Positions 19,101 through 27,332 of a stretch of DNA of 64,000 nucleotides are shown one piece after another. The translations under genes were made by a program, and so were the position numbers. The notes beneath the pieces are model-generated. The model had not been told where the DNA came from, made no database searches, and worked only from the letters and a program-made list of their open reading frames with translations. The stretch spans positions 3,162,001-3,226,000 of the forward strand of contig OZ245724.1 of the NCBI GenBank assembly GCA_965227035.1. Direction: 5' to 3'. Every line of letters begins with the position of its first letter. Position 1 is the stretch's first letter. Source of the stretch: CBDDFQ01 sp965227035 (GTDB taxonomy: Bacteria; Pseudomonadota; Gammaproteobacteria; Burkholderiales; Burkholderiaceae_C).

Positions 19101-21850
19101 CGCATCAGCTTGGCGATATCTTCGAAATGCAGGCCGGTGGTCGGCTCGTCGAACAGGAACAGCGTGCCTTTTCGGGCAAGCGGCTGCCTGCTGGAAGACG
19201 CAGATTTCGCAGCCTCGGCAAGAAAGCCGGCAAGCTTCAATCGCTGCGCTTCTCCGCCCGATAGCGTAGGCACCGGCTGTCCGAGCTTCACGTATTCAAG
19301 GCCTACATCGACGATGGGTTGAATCGCACGAATCACATCACGGTCCTGCGCGAAGAGTTGCGCCGCTTCGCTGATCGTGAGATCGAGCACATCGGCCACG
19401 TTCAGCACACGACCGCCACGTTCGATCGTGACTTCCAGAATTTCCGGGCGATACCGCTTGCCATCGCAATCGGGGCAGCGCAAATACACATCGCTCAGGA
19501 ACTGCATTTCCACATGCTCGAAGCCCGAGCCGCCGCAGGTCGGGCATCGGCCATCGCCGCTGTTGAAGCTGAACTTCGATGCGGTGTACGAGCGCTGTTT
19601 AGACAGCGGCGATACCGCGAAAATTTCGCGAATCGAATCCCACGCGCCGACGTAACTGACCGGGTTCGAACGCGCAGTCTTGCCGATGGGCGACTGGTCG
19701 ACGAACACCACTTCGCTCAGGTAATCCGCGCCTAGCAACCGGTCGTGTGCGCCGGGCGCTTCGGTTGCCTTGCCGAAGTGGCGCATCAACGCGGGCGCCA
19801 GCACATCCTGGATCAAAGATGACTTGCCGGAGCCGCTCACACCTGTGACGCAGACCAGTCGTTGAAGCGGAATCTCGACCGAGACGTTTTTCAGGTTGTG
19901 CTCACGTGCGCCTTCGAGGACCAATCGGGGCGTGCTGTCTGTGACCAGGCGCTTGATGCCCGAAGTCACATGCTTGCGCGCACCGAGGTACGCACCGGTC
20001 AGCGTGTCCGCGCTGCGCAATTCATCCGGCGTTCCATCGAACACGATCTCTCCGCCGCGCTCTCCCGGGCCAGGACCCATGTCGATCATGCGATCTGCCG
20101 CGAGCATCACGGCAGGGTCATGCTCCACCACGACCAGCGTGTTGCCCGCGTCGCGCAATCGGTGCATCGCTTCGATGATTCGATTCATGTCGCGCGGATG
20201 CAAACCGATGCTCGGCTCGTCGAGCACGAACAGCGTGTTCACCAGCGAGGTGCCGAGTGCGGTCGTCAGGTTGATACGTTGCACTTCACCCCCGGACAAA
20301 GTGCGGCTCTGACGATCCAGCGTGAGATACCCGATCCCGACGTCGCATAAATACTTGAGTCGCGCGGTGATTTCATCGAACAGCAAACGAAGCGCCTGCG
20401 TTTGTCCGTCGGTGGTGGCGCGATCGCCGGTTTCTACAAGCGTGCCGCTCATGCTGTCGAAGAATTTGCGCAGCCTGTCGATGGGCATGAGCATCAGGTC
20501 GTGCAGGGTGAGGCCGGGCAATGCTTCGAGCTGCTCGCGCGACCACTTCACTCCGCGCGGCATGAATCTCTTCGACGGATCCAGCACCGCGTCAGCCGCT
20601 TCCTTGGTGCCTAGACGCCAGAGCAGGCTCTCGAGCTTCAAGCGTGCGCCGCCGCACACCTCGCACGGTGTGTAGCTGCGGTACTTGGACAGCATCACGC
20701 GGATATGCATCTTGTACGACTTGCTCTCCAGATATTCGAAGAATCGCTTCACGCCATACCAGTGCGCGTTCCATTTGCCGTTCCAACTTGGCGAACCGTT
20801 GATCACCCAGTTGCGCTGATCCGGCGACAGCTTGTTCCATGGCGTGTCGCGCGGAATGCCTGCAGCCTCCGCATGGCGCATCAGGTCGTCCTGCGACTCC
20901 TGCCAGGCGGGTGTCTGTATCGGCTTGATCGCACCGGCTCGCAGGGTGGCCTTGTCGTTCGGAATGACGAGTCCGTAATCGACACCGATCACGCGTCCGA
21001 ATCCACGACATGTTTCACACGCGCCGGCTGGGGAATTGAACGAGAACATCGACGGAATCGGATCGGCGTAACGCATATCGCTCTCGGGGCAATGCAGGCC
21101 AGTAGAGAACTTCCAGATCTCTTCCGATCCGGGCTGGTCGTCGTCGGCAATTCGATAAACCGACATGCGACCGCTTCCGCGCTTCAACGCAACTTCGATA
21201 GCTTCCACCACACGCGATTTTTCGGTGTTGGCCAGACGGAATCGGTCTGCAACCACATCGAGCAATTTGCGCGGCCCGGTTGGTGTTCCCACCTCGCGTT
21301 CCGCCTGAATTCGCGTGAAGCCGCTCGCGGACAACCACTGGTCGATTTCCTCTTTCGAAGTGTTCGCCGGCAACTCGACCGGGAACGTGACTACCAGTCG
21401 CGGGTCGGCGCTCGCAGCGCGTTCGATCATCTGCGCGTAGATGGTTTCGGAAGAATCGTGGCGCACCGGTAGAGCGGTGTCGCGATCGAACAGACTAGTG
21501 GCGCGGGCGTAAAGCAGCTTCAGGTGATCGTTGAGCTCGGTCATCGTGCCAACGGTCGAGCGTGACGAGCGAACCGGGTTGGTCTGGTCGATGGCGATGG
21601 CAGGCGGTACGCCCTCCACGCGATCGACTGCCGGCTTGTCCATGCGATCGAGGAACTGCCGGGCATAGGCGGAGAAAGTCTCGACGTACCTGCGCTGGCC
21701 TTCTGCGTAGAGCGTGTCGAACACCAGGCTCGACTTGCCGGATCCGCTGGGGCCGGTCACCACCGTCAATTCGCCTGTGCGAATGTCGAGATCGAGGTTC
21801 TTGAGGTTGTGCTGCCTTGCGCCGCGAATGCGGATTTCGCCCTGTGTCAT
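16154..21850 (-). CDS. uvrA: Tandem-duplicated (double-length) excinuclease ABC subunit A
   Basis: About 1898 aa, twice the usual UvrA length, made of two complete UvrA units in one chain. Four Walker A motifs (GPSGSGKSS at ~33, GVSGSGKSS ~672, GVSGSGKST ~1045 and ~1588) are each matched by an LSGGE signature (~517, ~863, ~1431, ~1777) and DEP(S/T) Walker B. The first unit keeps a long UvrB-binding/insertion region (~110-280). Its first zinc site reads CPES, with Ser for the second Cys; the other zinc modules (CPTC/CPDC, CPVC/CPDC, CPSC/CESC) look intact. The ATG at 21850 (MTQGEIRIRG) matches the family start; an ATG at 21910 is possible. No LexA box seen. UvrA senses bulky DNA lesions; double forms occur in proteobacteria, usually beside a normal uvrA elsewhere. 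Confidence 0.93.
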   Translation of the reverse strand: MTQGEIRIRGARQHNLKNLDLDIRTGELTVVTGPSGSGKSSLVFDTLYAEGQRRYVETFSAYARQFLDRMDKPAVDRVEGVPPAIAIDQTNPVRSSRSTVGTMTELNDHLKLLYARATSLFDRDTALPVRHDSSETIYAQMIERAASADPRLVVTFPVELPANTSKEEIDQWLSASGFTRIQAEREVGTPTGPRKLLDVVADRFRLANTEKSRVVEAIEVALKRGSGRMSVYRIADDDQPGSEEIWKFSTGLHCPESDMRYADPIPSMFSFNSPAGACETCRGFGRVIGVDYGLVIPNDKATLRAGAIKPIQTPAWQESQDDLMRHAEAAGIPRDTPWNKLSPDQRNWVINGSPSWNGKWNAHWYGVKRFFEYLESKSYKMHIRVMLSKYRSYTPCEVCGGARLKLESLLWRLGTKEAADAVLDPSKRFMPRGVKWSREQLEALPGLTLHDLMLMPIDRLRKFFDSMSGTLVETGDRATTDGQTQALRLLFDEITARLKYLCDVGIGYLTLDRQSRTLSGGEVQRINLTTALGTSLVNTLFVLDEPSIGLHPRDMNRIIEAMHRLRDAGNTLVVVEHDPAVMLAADRMIDMGPGPGERGGEIVFDGTPDELRSADTLTGAYLGARKHVTSGIKRLVTDSTPRLVLEGAREHNLKNVSVEIPLQRLVCVTGVSGSGKSSLIQDVLAPALMRHFGKATEAPGAHDRLLGADYLSEVVFVDQSPIGKTARSNPVSYVGAWDSIREIFAVSPLSKQRSYTASKFSFNSGDGRCPTCGGSGFEHVEMQFLSDVYLRCPDCDGKRYRPEILEVTIERGGRVLNVADVLDLTISEAAQLFAQDRDVIRAIQPIVDVGLEYVKLGQPVPTLSGGEAQRLKLAGFLAEAAKSASSSRQPLARKGTLFLFDEPTTGLHFEDIAKLMRALRKLLDAGHSMVIIEHNLDVIRASDWLIDLGPEGGDAGGLIVAQGSPEDVRLHATSHTAKALREYEGALGLGPQAAHEGVPLQTIARERRRAARGQDSIEIVNAKEHNLKSLSVNIPRGKFSVVTGVSGSGKSTLAFDILFNEGQRRYLESLNAYARSIVQPAGRPEVDAVYGIPPTVAIEQRLSRGGRKSTVGTTTEVWHFLRLLYVKLGVQHCIHDGAAVQPQTPESIAAQLMKQFKGQHIGLLAPLVMNRKGVYTELADWARPRGYTHLRVDGNFLPTTGFPRIDRFKEHTIELPIASLDITAENEALLRQVLASALEHGKGVVHVLSEMNGLREAMLAGSATSKIGKLDAFSTKRACPVCSTSYAELDPRLFSYNSKHGWCPDCVGTGVKLTKEQRKVFDDSVRDDDNRGREQTFAEPEAEDVVDAVCPTCEGSRLNATARAVMFANIGIADVARMGVSDVRHWAQALKLTGREAGIARDLLPEIAGRLEFLEEVGLNYLTLDRGAPSLSGGEAQRIRLAAQLGSNLQGVCYVLDEPTIGLHARDNQILLNALHKLGDKGNTLVVVEHDEDTIRRADHIIDIGPSAGKRGGRLVAQGSVADISNASESVTGKYLRHAMVHPLHPRRAVNRKDDEQTWITVTGANLHNLRNVTVDVPLKKLVAVTGVSGSGKSTIARDVLLTNVQAAVGKKTVPAWTGCESVEGWKQVDRVLEVDQTPIGKTPRSCPATYIGFWDTIRKLFAETLEAKARGYAPARFSFNTGEGRCPSCEGQGVRTIEMSFLPDVKVPCESCHGARFNPETLAVTWRGKSIGDVLQMEVDEAVEFFSTMPNISHPLQLLKDVGLGYLTLGQPSPTLSGGEAQRIKLVTELSKVKDDITRRGQKPPHTLYVLDEPTVGLHMADVEKLIHVLHRLVNGGHSVVVIEHDLDVIAEADWVIDLGPEGGKGGGSVVAQTSPEKLVAMKTHTGVALGPVLARA

Positions 21851-21957
21851 GTATGTGTTGTCTGTGTGTGTGGGTTCTGACTGAAGCCCAAACATTCTAG
21901 GCACGGGCATGTAACAAGCAGGTGGCAGGGTTAAAAAGAAATCGGCAAGCGAAGGGC

Positions 21958-21985
21958 ATAAAAAAAGCCGCCCGAAGGCGGCTTT
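21958..21985 (-). terminator. Rho-independent terminator of the MHS transporter
   Basis: Minus-strand stem AAAGCCGCC/GGCGGCTTT (21964-21972 and 21977-21985 on plus) with TTCG loop and a run of seven T. It lies 20 bases after the transporter stop and ahead of uvrA. Confidence 0.93.
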
Positions 21986-22005
21986 CAGTTGACCGAACCG
22001 AAGGC

Positions 22006-23670
22006 TCAGTCGTCAGCGTAAATGTCGCGATCCTTGGTTTCCTTGACGAACAGCGTACCGACCACGAATGTGATGCCGGCAATGATGATCGGGTACCAGA
22101 GACCGTTGTACATATTGCCGGTCTGCGCAACGATCGCGAATGCGGTCGTCGGCAACAGACCGCCGAACCAGCCGTTACCGATGTGGTACGGCAAGCTCAT
22201 CGATGTGTAGCGGATACGGGTCGGGAACATTTCGACCAGCATCGCCGCAATCGGGCCGTACACCATGGTGACCAGCAGCACGAGGTAGAACAGGATCACG
22301 ACCATCATGACCTTGTTCATCTTGGCCGGGTCAGCCTTGGCGGGGTAGCCGTCGGCCTTCAGGGTATCGGCAATCGCCTTCTTGAATGCCGCGTCTTTCG
22401 CCTTGGCATCTTCTGGTGTCAAACCCTTGGCGCTGTAGCCGGGAATGGTGGTTTCACCGATCTTCACGACGGCAGGCGTGCCTGCAGCGGCGACTTCGTT
22501 GTCGTAGCTGACCGAGCTTCCGGCGAGAACCTGTTTGGCCACGTCGCATGAGCTGGTGAACTTGGAGGTACCGGTCGGATTGAACTGGAACGAGCACTCG
22601 GCCGGATCGGCGACCACCACAACCTTGTTCTTCGCTTGAGCTGCTGCGAGGTCGGGGTTAGCCGCTTCGGTGAGCATCTTGAAGACCGGGAAGTAGGTGA
22701 CGACGGCCAACAGGCAGCCGGCCATGATGATCGGCTTGCGACCGATCCGGTCGGACAGACGACCGAACACGATGAAGAACGGCGTACCGATCAACAGTGC
22801 AGCGGCGATCATCAGGTTGGCGGTGACCGCATCGACCTTGAGCTGTTGCGTCAGGAAGAACAGCGCGTAGAACTGACCGGTGTACCAGACCACGGCCTGA
22901 CCAGCGGTCAAACCGACCAGCGCCAGGATCACGATCTTCAGGTTTTTCCATTGACCGAAAGATTCGGACAGCGGTGCCTTCGAAGTCTTGCCTTCTGCCT
23001 TCATTTTCTGGAAAGCAGGAGATTCGCTCAAGGACAAACGGATCCACACCGAAACGCCGAGCAGCAGGATCGAGACCAGGAACGGAATGCGCCAGCCCCA
23101 ATCGCCGAAGGCCGCTTCGCCCATGGCGGTACGAACGCCAAGAATGACCAGCAAGCTCAGGAACAGGCCGAGCGTGGCAGTGGTCTGAATCCAGGCTGTG
23201 TAAGCACCACGACGACCGTGCGGTGCGTGCTCTGCAACATAGGTCGCTGCACCACCGTATTCGCCGCCGAGTGCCAGGCCTTGCAACATGCGCAGGGCAA
23301 TCAGGATCACAGGTGCTGCGACGCCGATGGTGGCGTAGGAAGGCAGCAGGCCCACGATGAACGTGGACAGACCCATGATCAGGATGGTGACCAGGAATGT
23401 GTATTTACGACCGATCATGTCGCCGATGCGACCGAAGATGATCGCGCCGAAAGGACGCACGATGAAGCCCGCAGCGAACGCCAGCAAGGCGAAGATGAAG
23501 GCGGATCCGGCGTCGAGGCCAGAGAAGAATTGACGCGCGATGATCGCCGCCAGCGAGCCGTACAGATAGAAGTCGTACCACTCGAATACCGTTCCGAGGG
23601 ACGACGCGAAAATGACTTTCCGCTCTTCCGCCGACATTGGCCTTGGTGTCGATGCAGCCACAGTTGCCAT
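22006..23670 (-). CDS. MHS-family (ProP/ShiA-like) MFS transporter with a large loop insertion
   Basis: Twelve-helix proton symporter of the metabolite:H+ symporter branch. Signatures: SSLGTVFEWYDFYLYG in helix 1, RPFGAIIFGRIGDMIGRK in loop 2-3, LQGLALGGEYGGAATYVAEH and GRLSDRIGRKP in loop 8-9. An insertion of roughly 110 residues (near 350-470) separates two helices and holds two cysteines (AECSF, SSCDV), probably a periplasmic domain. Substrate unknown; relatives carry organic acids, shikimate or osmolytes. ATG at 23670 has GGAG eight bases upstream; an upstream start at 23766 lacks support. Ends at a strong terminator. Confidence 0.88.
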   Translation of the reverse strand: MATVAASTPRPMSAEERKVIFASSLGTVFEWYDFYLYGSLAAIIARQFFSGLDAGSAFIFALLAFAAGFIVRPFGAIIFGRIGDMIGRKYTFLVTILIMGLSTFIVGLLPSYATIGVAAPVILIALRMLQGLALGGEYGGAATYVAEHAPHGRRGAYTAWIQTTATLGLFLSLLVILGVRTAMGEAAFGDWGWRIPFLVSILLLGVSVWIRLSLSESPAFQKMKAEGKTSKAPLSESFGQWKNLKIVILALVGLTAGQAVVWYTGQFYALFFLTQQLKVDAVTANLMIAAALLIGTPFFIVFGRLSDRIGRKPIIMAGCLLAVVTYFPVFKMLTEAANPDLAAAQAKNKVVVVADPAECSFQFNPTGTSKFTSSCDVAKQVLAGSSVSYDNEVAAAGTPAVVKIGETTIPGYSAKGLTPEDAKAKDAAFKKAIADTLKADGYPAKADPAKMNKVMMVVILFYLVLLVTMVYGPIAAMLVEMFPTRIRYTSMSLPYHIGNGWFGGLLPTTAFAIVAQTGNMYNGLWYPIIIAGITFVVGTLFVKETKDRDIYADD

Positions 23671-23861
23671 GACTTGTCTCCAGTTGAAGTTATAGGGGCC
23701 TCCGGGTGGAAGCTCTACTTGATTCTGGGATTCGTCACTGACCGAGTTCTGACTCCAAACCAACACCTGCTGACAATTTAGGGTGAAACCCTCGTGCTTC
23801 GTTTCGCAATGTGAAGGCTTTGCGCGTTAACCCTAAGCGTACTTACGATAGGCCGTGTGAA

Positions 23862-24383
23862 TTAATCCACGCCGACGGGCATGCCCGGTGCTGCTTGAAC
23901 GACATCGTGGACTGGCGCCTGAGTCAGTCGTTCCAGATCTTTCGGCGACAGCTTGAACACGGCATTCGGGTGGCCTGCCGCCGCCCAGATTTCTTCGAAG
24001 CGGAACAACTCTCGATCGATCAGTGTGACGGCCGGCGTGGCGTGAGCCAGCGGCGAGACGCCACCGATGCTGAATCCGGTCTTTGTCTTGACGAACTCGG
24101 CATTCGCGCGACCGGTGGTGCCGACGATCGCATCGACCTTGCGTTCATCGACGCGCTTGTCGCCGGAGGTCACGACCAACACGGCGACGTCGTCGGACTT
24201 GCGCCTGAAGATGACGCTCTTTGCCACTTGCCCCACCTGAATGCCCAGCAGGTCTGCCGCCTCCTGGGCAGTGCGTGCAGCTTCGTCGAGCATCACGGGC
24301 ATATGCGGATGGCCTGCAGCCTCCAACGCGGCAGATACGCGTTTGACGCCTTCAGGCAGATTGAACACTTCGGCGCCGCACAT
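23862..24383 (-). CDS. YbaK/EbsC family aminoacyl-tRNA deacylase-like protein
   Basis: Single-domain protein of the INS/YbaK superfamily, relatives of which hydrolyse mischarged tRNAs in trans. VAKSVIFRR, LVVTSGDKRVDE and GFSIGGVSPLAH are family motifs. The ATG at 24383 lies one base after the stop of mvaB, giving 173 aa, so it is translationally linked to the end of the liu operon. Which aminoacyl-tRNA it edits cannot be told; the conserved Lys (AKS) is present. Why it sits with leucine catabolism is unclear, though the pairing may be only an operon tail. Confidence 0.87.
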   Translation of the reverse strand: MCGAEVFNLPEGVKRVSAALEAAGHPHMPVMLDEAARTAQEAADLLGIQVGQVAKSVIFRRKSDDVAVLVVTSGDKRVDERKVDAIVGTTGRANAEFVKTKTGFSIGGVSPLAHATPAVTLIDRELFRFEEIWAAAGHPNAVFKLSPKDLERLTQAPVHDVVQAAPGMPVGVD

Positions 24384-24384
24384 C

Positions 24385-25293
24385 TCAGACACTTCTCTGC
24401 GCCAGAAGCGCCGTCGACACGCGAGACACAGGCTTGCGCTGGAGATAGTCGCTGATGAAAACGCCCGCATCGATCAGTTTGTCGAGATCGATCCCGGTGT
24501 CGATGTTCATGCCATGCATAAGGTAGACCATATCTTCGGTGGCCACATTGCCGGTGGCACCCTTCGCATAGGGGCATCCGCCCAGTCCAGCCGATGAGGA
24601 ATCGTATTGCCAGATGCCCATTTCAAGAGACGCCAGCGTGTTGGACAACGCTTGACCATATGTGTCGTGGAAGTGGGCAGAGATATCGTCCAGGTCGTAA
24701 TGCTTCAATGCAGCTTCCATGGCGCGGCGAACCTTGATCGGGGTCGCGACACCGATGGTGTCGGCCACGCCCATGTGTTGCACGCCGATGCTTTTCATAA
24801 GGCGGGCAACCATCTCGACACGTTCCGGTGCCACTTCGCCTTCGTAGGGGCAGCCCATGGCGCATGAAATGGCGCCTCGGGTGTGAATGCCTTTTTCGAG
24901 CGCTGCCGCCACGACCGGGCGAAACCGTTCGATGCTTTCCTCGATCGAGCAGTTTAGGTTTCGCTGGCTGAACTTTTCGCTCGCTGCGCCGAAAACGACG
25001 ATCTCATCGGGGCGCGACGGCAGCGCCGCCTCGAAGCCCTTCATGTTGGGCACGAGTACCGAGTACACGACGTCCTTGCGGCGCTCGATGCCCGCCATCA
25101 CCTCGGCGTTGTCCGCCATCTGCGGCACCCATTTGGGCGACACGAAACTGGTGACTTCGATGCGCTTCAAACCGGCGTCCTGAAGCCGATGGACAAGCTC
25201 GATTTTCACAGCCGCAGGCACAACGCCCTTCTCGTTCTGAAGGCCATCGCGCGGGCCTACATCGACAATCTTCACTCGTTCGGGAATGCTCAT
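24385..25293 (-). CDS. mvaB: Hydroxymethylglutaryl-CoA lyase
   Basis: Last enzyme of leucine breakdown, cleaving HMG-CoA to acetoacetate and acetyl-CoA. DVGPRDGLQNE carries metal and catalytic residues, HFHDTYGQA holds a metal-binding His pair, and GLGGCPYAKGATGNVATED is the HMGL signature with the active-site Cys. 302 aa, normal. It follows mccA by 12 bp and precedes ybaK by one base. Equivalent to liuE. Confidence 0.97.
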   Translation of the reverse strand: MSIPERVKIVDVGPRDGLQNEKGVVPAAVKIELVHRLQDAGLKRIEVTSFVSPKWVPQMADNAEVMAGIERRKDVVYSVLVPNMKGFEAALPSRPDEIVVFGAASEKFSQRNLNCSIEESIERFRPVVAAALEKGIHTRGAISCAMGCPYEGEVAPERVEMVARLMKSIGVQHMGVADTIGVATPIKVRRAMEAALKHYDLDDISAHFHDTYGQALSNTLASLEMGIWQYDSSSAGLGGCPYAKGATGNVATEDMVYLMHGMNIDTGIDLDKLIDAGVFISDYLQRKPVSRVSTALLAQRSV

Positions 25294-25305
25294 GATGGTT
25301 CCAGT

Positions 25306-27321
25306 TTATTTCGCCACCGCTCCGATTGCCGCGGTTAGGCGCAGCAGTTCGGCGCCCTCAGTCACCTGATCGCCGGGGGCATACATCAGTTCTTCTACGA
25401 CGCCATCCGACGGCGATGCAATGGTGTGTTCCATCTTCATCGCCTCCATGACGGCGAGGGTCTGGCCCTGCGACACCTTGTCGCCGGCCGCTACCGCAAA
25501 CGACACTATCTTCCCGGGCATGGGCGCAGTCAAACGTCCGCCATCTGATTGCGATACGGCCGCCTGCGCGAGCGGATCGATTTCGGTGAGATGCGTGGAA
25601 CCGTTGATGGTGAATATCGAAATCAGGTTTTTTGATCGGTACACCTGAGCAGAATGTTTTTGCGAACCAATCTTCCATTCGACCGAGTCCGCTTCTGCTG
25701 GGTAGAAGCTCACGTCCAAGCTGGCATCGTCCATGCAAAGCGTCATCGCCCTAGCCGCTCTATCGGTTTCGATGCCCGCGACGATTGCGTCACCAGCCAT
25801 CTGAAAATGGAATGTCCTCGCCATCGATCCGTGCGATCGCCAACCGTCGCGCTTGCTGAACGGATCGTTCGATTCGAGCTTCTTCTCATCGTCCAGAATC
25901 CTCGCTATGGCTGCTGACACCGCCACCTCCTGCGAAATTTCTTCGATCTTGAACAGCGACTTCTCTTCCCGCTTAATGAGCGCGGTGTCGAGCATCGCTT
26001 TCGAGAAAGACTCGGTAGCAATGACGCGTCGCAGGAACTGCAGGTTGGTGGTAACGCCCACGATGTGCATTCGAGCAAGCGCCGCATCGAGTCGCGCAAG
26101 TGCCTGTTCGCGATTGGCGCCATATACGATGAGTTTGGCGATCATCGAATCGTAGAAGGGCGATATCTCATCGCCTTCGCGAACGCCATCGTCGATTCGA
26201 ACATCGCCGCGCTCGAAGCTCACGCCTTCGGGTTTGCGATAAATATTCAACGACCCGGTCGCCGGCAGAAACCCGTTGTCGGGGTTCTCTGCGCAGACGC
26301 GCGCTTCGATCGCGTGGCCTTCGATTCGCAGTGCGTCCTGCAACAGCGGCAATGGCTCGCCGCAGGCAACACGAAGCTGCCACTCGACCAAATCGAGTCC
26401 GGTGATTGCCTCGGTGACCGGATGCTCCACTTGCAGACGCGTGTTCATCTCCATGAAGAAAAAACGCATCTCGTCGTCTCGCTGCTCGACGATGAACTCC
26501 ACCGTGCCAGCGCCGACGTAGTTCACCGCGCGCGCTGCGGCTACTGCAGCAGCACCCATCTCCTCGCGCATCTTTCGCGTCATGCCGGGAGCGGGCGCCT
26601 CTTCCAGCACTTTTTGATGACGGCGCTGCACCGAGCAATCGCGCTCGAACAGATAGACGTAGTTGCCTTGGGTATCGCCGAACACCTGTATCTCGATATG
26701 CCTCGGGCGAAGCACGTATTTCTCGATCAGCACCGCGTCGTCGCCAAAGCTGTTGATCGCTTCTCGCTTGCACGACGCGAGCGCTGCAGCGAAGTCTTCG
26801 CTGCGATCGACCGCACGCATGCCCTTGCCGCCACCACCTGCGCTGGCTTTGATCAACACCGGATAACCGATGCGATCGGCTTCGCGCTGAAGCAATGCCG
26901 GATCCTGATCTGCGCCGTGATATCCCGGCACCAGCGGCACGCCCGCAGCTTCCATCAACTGCTTCGACTGCGCCTTCAGCCCCATCGAACGAATCGCCGA
27001 TGCGGGCGGTCCTATGAAAACCAGGCCGGCGTCGCCGCACGCTTTGGCAAAGTCTTCGTTCTCGCTCAGGAAACCGTAGCCAGGATGTATTGCCTCGGCG
27101 CCGGTTTTCTTCGCCGCTTCGATGATTTTTTCCCAGCGCAGATAGCTGTCTTTCGGGGCGCTCCCACCGAGGCCGACCGACTCGTCGCACATGGCCACAT
27201 GTTTTGCCTTGGAGTCGACGTCGGAATACACCGCGACGGTTTTCACGCCAAGACGCCTGGCAGTCTTGGCAACGCGGCAGGCGATCTCTCCGCGATTGGC
27301 AATCAGGATCTTTTTGAACAT
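25306..27321 (-). CDS. mccA: 3-methylcrotonyl-CoA carboxylase alpha subunit (biotin carboxylase/BCCP)
   Basis: Biotin-dependent subunit: carboxylates biotin with bicarbonate and ATP, then serves the beta subunit. Domains: biotin carboxylase (KKILIANRGEIACRV at the start, ATP-grasp loop KASAGGGGKGMR ~160-172, EMNTRLQVEHPVTE), a linker (about 450-590) and a C-terminal biotinyl domain with VMEAMKMEHT, Lys about 629. I chose the ATG at 27321 because GGAG stands seven bases upstream; an ATG two codons earlier has no room for it. 671 aa. Follows mccB by 11 bp. Equivalent to liuD. Confidence 0.95.
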   Translation of the reverse strand: MFKKILIANRGEIACRVAKTARRLGVKTVAVYSDVDSKAKHVAMCDESVGLGGSAPKDSYLRWEKIIEAAKKTGAEAIHPGYGFLSENEDFAKACGDAGLVFIGPPASAIRSMGLKAQSKQLMEAAGVPLVPGYHGADQDPALLQREADRIGYPVLIKASAGGGGKGMRAVDRSEDFAAALASCKREAINSFGDDAVLIEKYVLRPRHIEIQVFGDTQGNYVYLFERDCSVQRRHQKVLEEAPAPGMTRKMREEMGAAAVAAARAVNYVGAGTVEFIVEQRDDEMRFFFMEMNTRLQVEHPVTEAITGLDLVEWQLRVACGEPLPLLQDALRIEGHAIEARVCAENPDNGFLPATGSLNIYRKPEGVSFERGDVRIDDGVREGDEISPFYDSMIAKLIVYGANREQALARLDAALARMHIVGVTTNLQFLRRVIATESFSKAMLDTALIKREEKSLFKIEEISQEVAVSAAIARILDDEKKLESNDPFSKRDGWRSHGSMARTFHFQMAGDAIVAGIETDRAARAMTLCMDDASLDVSFYPAEADSVEWKIGSQKHSAQVYRSKNLISIFTINGSTHLTEIDPLAQAAVSQSDGGRLTAPMPGKIVSFAVAAGDKVSQGQTLAVMEAMKMEHTIASPSDGVVEELMYAPGDQVTEGAELLRLTAAIGAVAK

Positions 27322-27332
27322 CGTCATGCTCC

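Noticed and set aside
21845..21910. LexA (SOS) box before uvrA.
   Set aside because: TCTGTGTGTGTGGG-like sequence was checked, but no CTGT-N8-ACAG palindrome exists.
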